The position numbers and the translations under genes are program-made. 64,000 bases of DNA from Bidens hawaiensis (lineage: Eukaryota > Streptophyta > Magnoliopsida > Asterales > Asteraceae), in the NCBI GenBank assembly GCA_021521415.1, contig JAIQDT010002060.1, positions 62,001-126,000 of the forward strand, in the 5' to 3' direction. The notes below the pieces were generated by a model, which saw only the letters and a list, made by a program, of their open reading frames with translations, did not search any database and was not told the DNA's origin. The number at the start of each line of letters is the position of its first letter. Within the stretch, counting starts at the first letter, position 1. Shown here in pieces: positions 57,934 to 64,000 of this stretch.

Positions 57934-60419
57934 ATGGATTTTGGTTACCAAAAGAGATGTCTTTTGTTGGTTGCTATCATCGTTCTCCTTCAAGTGCAGC
58001 TGCTTCTTGTTGTAACTTTGGCCAAAACACAATTACCTCTTTCATCATCTTATAATAATATAAGTAGTTCAGTAAGGAGAAGAGAGCTATTAGGATGTGA
58101 TTTGTTCAAGGGAAAATGGGTCATTGACACTTCAGCCCCAATCTATGCTGCTTCTAGCTGCCCCTTCATTAAATCCGAGTTCGATTGTGTCAAAAATGGC
58201 CGCTCAGACACTCAGTATCTCAAGTATTCTTGGCAACCTGATTCTTGCAACTTACCCAGGTATATTCTCCTCTCTCTCATACGTACACATATGGTTGCAG
58301 GAGTTGCTAGGCTCTGTCAGGTCGGTCGACTGGAGAGTTGCGAGTACTTGTCCCAATCGAGAGTACTTAGAAATTACTCTTCGAGTACTCGGCCAAGGCA
58401 GGGAGCACTTATGGATTAGTCGTCGAGTACTTGTCTGCCTAAACCGATTTTTACAACACTACACACAAACAGACGAAGTTTTATGATTTTTGGTGATTTT
58501 CTTGAAATGACATCTCTTCTTTATAGTGCTTTAATCGGAAGGGATCATGCCCGGAAAATAAGACAAGTTCATACACTGTCATGTCAAATTTCCACATTAG
58601 AACACTTTGGTATTCTTCCTATTGCTTTAAAGGAGTACGACTTTTGGGTTGTCCAAATTTGTTTTATATTCACAACTAAGTGAAATGGAATCACAATATG
58701 ATTAAATTTGTAACATGTAACAATCATGTTTAGTTTTTGATTAAAAATCTAAAATGAAATTTCTTAAAATCATTTTATGGTATCTTGGACCAAAGTCGCT
58801 TCCTGTAGTGATGACAATTAATAGATTGGTACTTTCAGTGCACTTCATTTCAAATAGCCACCTCAAGCAATTGATGACATTAATTTTGGGTCTATATTTA
58901 TTTAATTGCTCTTTAAAAATACATTAAATGATCAAACACTATATATATTTACCAAGTATGTATACTGTTAAACTTGTCTAGCCAGTTTCACACTTAATCT
59001 AGTAAGGGATAAATACAATTTTATTACTTTGGTAAAAGATAAATAAAATTCTTTATATGTTTTATTCAACACAGGATGCAAAATATCTGATACATGCATA
59101 TTATAGGTTTAATGGGTTGGATTTGTTGAGCAAATGGAGAGGGAAGAAGGTGATGTTTGTTGGTGACTCACTGAGTGAGAATATGTGGCAATCCTTAGCC
59201 TGTTTGCTTCATGCATCAGTGCCCAAGGCCACTTTTCAGCACAGGGACTCACTCACTTCACTAACATTTCAGGTATGCACTTACTGTCCTATAGACTGTT
59301 GATTATTGCACAAGTGAAATCAGTCCGGACCAATAACAAACCCCTCTTCTACTCGAACACGAAAACAATAGCTCAAACACAAGAGCTGACTCTTTTTCTT
59401 TATTAATCAAACAAAAGACTCACATAGATAAAACTAAACTATAAACGATAAACCCTATCAAGGCTTATATATATAAAACTAAACTTATGAAACAAGAAAA
59501 ACTAGAACTAGGAAACCTAAACGAACTTTAATTCTAAACAACATAAGTTCTATAAATAAGATAACTTCGGCACCAAGGAGTTCACTTTGGTCCCTGAATT
59601 TATGATCTCTACCATAACCGTCGCTTAAGATTTCTATACCACCCTTATACTCTTCGCATTAATTATTCCTTCCCATACATTACTTTATGCACAACTGTCG
59701 AAGTTATACTGATTTCATGTCTGCTTTGACACTGTTGAAAGAAACTGTTTTTTGTGTCAGTTGTGGTTAACAATGACTCAGTTCAATCTGTTGGGCATAT
59801 GACATAATTTTTGGCCAAATATTAGGAAAGACATGAACAGCACAGAAACCATTTTGCATTGATTAGTTGATGATATGTCTGATATCTCACAGTGATATGT
59901 GCATAAAATATTTGTACTTATTTGAGATGGTGGGATATATCTAAGCAATATGATGGGCAGTTTTTGTTTATGTTAAGTCGATATGATGGACCTTTTACCC
60001 TACTGTTATGTCTTTCTTTTTATTTTTATTTGCCAGTTGTCGGCACAAAAAGTCAACTTAACAACTTAACATAAGGACATCAGCCCAAAAGAAGACTTGT
60101 GCTTATGTGTGTGTGAGACTGTGAGAGAAGAGGGTGTTAAATTTACAGTTTTTCACTTTTTGATGGGAACATTACCAAAATAGTCCATTGAATAAAAAAA
60201 TTATGAAAATAAACTTGAATTTTTTTAATTTACTAAACTAAAATAGCATCGACTTTTTTCTGCTACACCAACCGCTTTATTTCCTGCGCTAACCCCCATA
60301 CCTCCTGCGTCACCATTTCTCATACGCTAACAAGATTAAGTGGTAATTAACAAATTCCATAGCTGTTTGGATATTTATAAAGTCAACATGGCTATTTTGA
60401 CGATATTCCTTCTTTTTAT

Positions 60420-60491
<72 letters not shown>

Positions 60492-61798
60492 TTTTATAGA
60501 ATTAGTTACATGATACAAGTTCCAAGTCGCATCTCATATATATAATTTTAAGAGGAATGTGTAAATGTTAAGGTATGATGAAGACAAAGCATGCACATGA
60601 AACCAAACAAGGTTCACAAGTGTGTTTTATCATCGTGGAAGGAAGTTAATTAATGATCATTTCAGAAAGTCTTTCACCTTTACAGTCCTTGTGTTTGTAA
60701 ACGGCAGCCTTAGATATTTTCTTTTTATTATCTGGTTAAAATGACATGTGACCCACCACTTTTCTTATCAAAAGGATTTATATTATTGTACAGTATTTTA
60801 TAAACTTGAGGTGGAATATGATTATTGATTCTAATATCCATCACTACTAATTAAGTAGATTAATCATCTGAAACTATACATGTAAATTAATATACTAGCT
60901 TTGACAAGCAGATAGATCATATTGTGTTACCAATTACCGTCGATGCTCCAAGCTGTTTAACAATGAATAAACGTGCAGGACTACGGAGTAACAATATATT
61001 TATATCGCTCCACATACTTGGTGGACATCGTAAAAGAAAGCATAGGCCGAGTACTGAAATTGGATTCTATTCAATCTGGCAATGCATGGAAAGGGATAGA
61101 CGTGTTGATTTTCAATTCGTGGCATTGGTGGACACACACGGGAAAATCTCAACCGTATGATTCATCAATCTCTATAACGTTTGTATTAATATGTTGATCT
61201 CATATGTTCTTAACTATTCCTACAGATGGGACTATGTGCAATACGGCTCAACTGTGTCAAAAGATATGGATCGCCTTGAGGCATACTTCAAGGGCATGAC
61301 AACATGGGCAAAATGGGTCGATCTCAATGTCAACCCATCTCGGACCAAAGTAATCTTCCAAGGGATCTCTCCTTCGCATTACAAGTAAGTGCTTCATCCA
61401 ATTACACCAAGCAACAAAAAACAAAATTGTATGTATATGTTACTATCATCATGCACAAGGTCTTTCAGAAATAATTAAATCCTAATATTTGGTGAACTCA
61501 TTTCAAAATCAGGGGAAAGGAATGGGGATCATCATCCAAGAATTGCTACGGTGAGCTACAGCCAATACAAGGATCAACATATCCGGCAGGATTGCCTGAA
61601 GCCCAAGGTGTTTTGAACAAAGTTCTAGGAAGTATGCAAAAACCAGTTTTCTTGCTGGATATCACAACGCTGTCACAGTTGAGAAAAGATGCTCACCCTG
61701 AATCTTACGGTGGAGGCTCGGGTGTAGACTGTAGTCATTGGTGTGTTCCTGGACTGCCCGATACTTGGAACCAACTCCTATATGCAAGCTTTATTTGA
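57934..61798 (+). CDS. TRICHOME BIREFRINGENCE-LIKE (PMR5/TBL) protein, five exons, copy 2
   Basis: Exons 57934-58259, 59107-59272, 60979-61154, 61226-61384 and 61513-61798 give the same 370-aa protein as copy 1. I find two exon differences, both synonymous: A6518/T61149 (Ser) and T6601/C61232 (Asp). Splice sites, GDS (128-130), DxxH (348-351), signal anchor and Cys-rich domain are unchanged. Intron 2 is 34 bp longer because of a (TA)n expansion. If both copies are real, they are redundant putative Golgi polysaccharide O-acetyltransferases with shared promoter sequence, and expression can only be told apart through introns, UTRs or the two silent sites. Confidence 0.93.
60423..60490. repeat. 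(TA)34 microsatellite in TBL copy 2 intron 2
   Basis: A pure 68-bp TA run. The equivalent in copy 1 (about 5826-5859) is half as long and interrupted by GTG and G. It is the main length difference between the duplicates. Confidence 0.95.
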
Positions 61799-62260
61799 TT
61801 GACAAATTATCCCATTAATTTATGTTAGTCCAGATTTGTTTTACAGGCACTATATATCCTAGTGGTGATGGAATGTTGAAATTTGTCCGTTTTTAAGTTC
61901 AATGAATAATTTCTTATTTTCACTATTAATTGAGTGATCTTGGTGTGTGCTAGAAAAAAATAGAGAAAATTAATAATTTTTGAAGACAAAAATATCTATA
62001 GTTAATATATGATTTATGGATTCATGTTGTTCTTGATGATAATTTCAATATAAGCTTAAGATATGTCCAAATGAAGTTAAGATGATTCAAGCCGGAGTGT
62101 TTGACATGAAAATTTGAAGTTAGAAATTGGGTGAAAATTTGACCCTTGCAGTTTTCTTAAAAATGGTTTAAGAAAAACGAACTCGACGATGTCATACCAA
62201 AATTCTTTGGCTCATGCAAGCTTGGTTTTGTACCACAAATAAGTTACTACATACTATGTG
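61799..62260 (+). other. TBL 3' flank, copy 2
   Basis: Equivalent to 7168-7629; no gene. Confidence 0.4.
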
Positions 62261-64000
62261 TGAATTTGCAAGATGGTGATCAGGCTTAATTGAGTACACA
62301 ACTCACGAACACAGGGGATGAACAAAACTGCTTGTTCAACACTTTGCTTTATTATCAGAAGAAAGTAAGTTACAAACTAAAGAAAATAATATTTAAAGAC
62401 TCTTCTAACTTGGCCTACAAGAAAAGAAAACAATTTGAAACCAACTCAAATACTAATTTGAATCTGACCATTATCTAAACATTATAACAAATAAACTAAA
62501 TGACCTTTGAACTTTTAGTGATCTCCTCCTTTCATCCCTCGAGATCGAACCGTACCTTCCTATTCAACATTGCTCGTTTTTAACACTCCCTCTCAATGTT
62601 GATATTATTCATGTTCATGGCTTCACAAAATCCTTTGAGCTTCATACTTGACAGACATTTAGTAAAAAGATCGGCTACTTGCTCATGAGTAGTAACATAC
62701 TTCAAATCGATCTTGCCTTCTAACACCTTCTCTTGGATGAAGTGGTAGTGTACTTCTATATGTTTCTCCCTTGCATGAAACATCAGATTCTCGGCTAAAT
62801 GAATTGATGACATGTTGTCACAAAACAATACTACCTTCTCCTCCACCGGCTGCCTAAGTTCACCAAGTAATAATTGAAACCAAACTAACTCTTGAGCTGC
62901 CATTGCAGCAACCCGGTACTCCGCCTCAGTTGTCGATAACGAGACGGTTGGTTGTCTCTTGCTACACATGTCACCACTCCTCGTCCAAGCTTAAAAACAT
63001 AACCCGTAGTCGATTTTCTTGTATCCAAATCGCCCGCGTAATCGGCATCACAATAACTCATTAACTCCAACTTCACTCCTTGATCAAACTTAATCCCAAA
63101 ACCAAGAGTGGATTTATCGTACCTTAGAACCCTCCTAATTACATCAAGGTGTGGCTTTCTAGGATGTTGCATGTATCGACTTAGTACTTCGACTTCGAAC
63201 GATATATCGGGTTGGATTAACGTTAAATAAATTAAGCTTCCTACTATTTGTCAGCACATGGTAGGATCATCTAACTCCTTTCCCTTATCGACGCATAACT
63301 TTGACGTGACATCCATCGATGCATCAATTGGCTTACAATCTAGCATACCAAACCGGACCAATAGATCAATACAATACTTCTATTGGTGCCAAAACTAAGG
63401 CTCCCTCTTCATATTTTAGCCCTAAGCCCAAAAATTGACTTAGCTTTCCAATGTCTTTCATATAAATCTGACACACAGATTTCGTTTAAGCTGCTCGATC
63501 CCGTCTATGTCATCTCCGGTGATTATGTCATCAACATAAACCAGAACTACAACCAATTTAGGCCCGTTTGCCTTGACAAATAAACTCGCATCAGCCTTAG
63601 ACATCTCAAAGTCATTATGTTGCAAGAACTCACCCATATTCCTGAACCACGCTCTCGGGGATTGCTTTAAACCGTATATTGCTTTTTGTAACTTGCATAC
63701 ATAGTCGGGATGTTCGTTGCTTATGAACCCTTCCGGTTGCTCCATATGTATCTTGTGATCGAGATCGCCATAAAGAAACGCATTCTTTACATCCATTTGA
63801 TGTAGACACCAATTCTTCCCGGCGGCAACCGCTAGAACAACCCGAATGGTTGTTAATTTAGCCACGGGACTAAACGTGTCTTCGTAATCAACTCCATATT
63901 GTTGAGAGAAACCACGTGCCACTAAACGGGCCTTATATCGATCAACCGAACCATCCGCTTTTCGTTTAACTTTGAAGACCCACTTATACGTTACAAGTTT
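62261..64000 (-). mobile_element. Copia retrotransposon, copy 2, cut by window end
   Basis: The 3' LTR is at 62261-62585, followed by RNase H and reverse transcriptase on the minus strand. It matches 7630-9369 with about six substitutions. The same RNase H frameshift (near 62965) is present. The 5' part lies beyond the window. Confidence 0.92.
62589..64000 (-). pseudogene. Copia RNase H and reverse transcriptase, copy 2, partial
   Basis: RNase H (STTEAEY, LFTKCLS) and reverse transcriptase (63458 to window end; [27 protein letters not shown]). Here the sequence keeps the usual Copia residues KNAF and ADYAGD where copy 1 has KNVF and ADYVGD, so copy 2 is closer to the ancestral state at these sites. 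It is still broken by the shared stops and frameshift. Confidence 0.88.

Larger units (their letters stand above)
54610..64000 (+). repeat. Segmental (probably tandem) duplication, copy 2
   Basis: Direct repeat of 1-9369, running to the last base of the window. It includes foldback, hAT miniature, TBL gene and Copia 3' part. The only sizeable difference is a (TA)n expansion of 34 bp in TBL intron 2; the rest are scattered single-base changes and homopolymer indels. Confidence 0.95.

Overview
The window is nuclear DNA from a flowering plant: AT-rich, with spliced genes (GT..AG introns) between many transposons. I infer Asteraceae. The retroelement-derived nuclease-like ORF at 26.1-27.2 kb, the CAGGGGCGGACC-type hAT miniatures and the LTR types resemble sequences I associate with that family, but this rests on recall and not on a search.

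The dominant structure is a direct duplication. Bases 1-9369 recur as 54610-64000 at well under 1% divergence by eye, and the match runs off both window ends. This is what a tandem duplication with a period of about 54.6 kb would give, so the window would be one full unit plus 9.4 kb of the next. A mis-joined haplotype contig would look similar. The duplicated part carries a complete five-exon TRICHOME BIREFRINGENCE-LIKE gene (3338-7167 and 57934-61798; 370 aa, identical protein in both) and a decayed Copia retrotransposon just downstream of it (7630-12526; 62261 to the window end).

Region by region: 0-7.6 kb foldback and hAT miniatures, then the TBL gene. 7.6-12.5 kb Copia element with both LTRs. 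12.5-18.5 kb LTR relic, miniatures and an older Copia relic. 18.8-20.5 kb intact single-exon gene for a 555-aa multipass membrane protein with a reductase-like C-terminus. 20.8-24.5 kb two LTR-like blocks with CG-rich hairpins next to TATA boxes. 26.1-27.2 kb ORF with a CCHC motif and nuclease-like region from a non-LTR element. 27.5-34.1 kb hAT territory, including a nearly full-length transposase with two lesions. 34.4-35.6 kb complete papain-type cysteine protease gene of SAG39/SAG12 type. 35.9-37.2 kb, convergent with it, a nuclear gene for chloroplast ribosomal protein bL34 whose start codon is out of frame. 37.2-50.6 kb repeats, an L1 3' relic and a broken Harbinger-associated Myb-like gene. 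51.0-54.4 kb an RTE-clade LINE with an 11-bp target-site duplication and one stop in a 951-codon frame, inserted in a truncated foldback element. 54.5-64 kb the second copy.

The host genes have unrelated roles: cell-wall polysaccharide O-acetylation (TBL), membrane redox or transport (reductase-like), vacuolar or senescence proteolysis (cysteine protease) and plastid translation (bL34). No operon or pathway cluster is present. The most unusual signal is the set of CG-rich hairpins next to TATA boxes in the LTR-like blocks, where stem flanks change in sequence but stay paired. One such LTR block, with four ACGTGTC motifs, lies directly upstream of the reductase-like gene.
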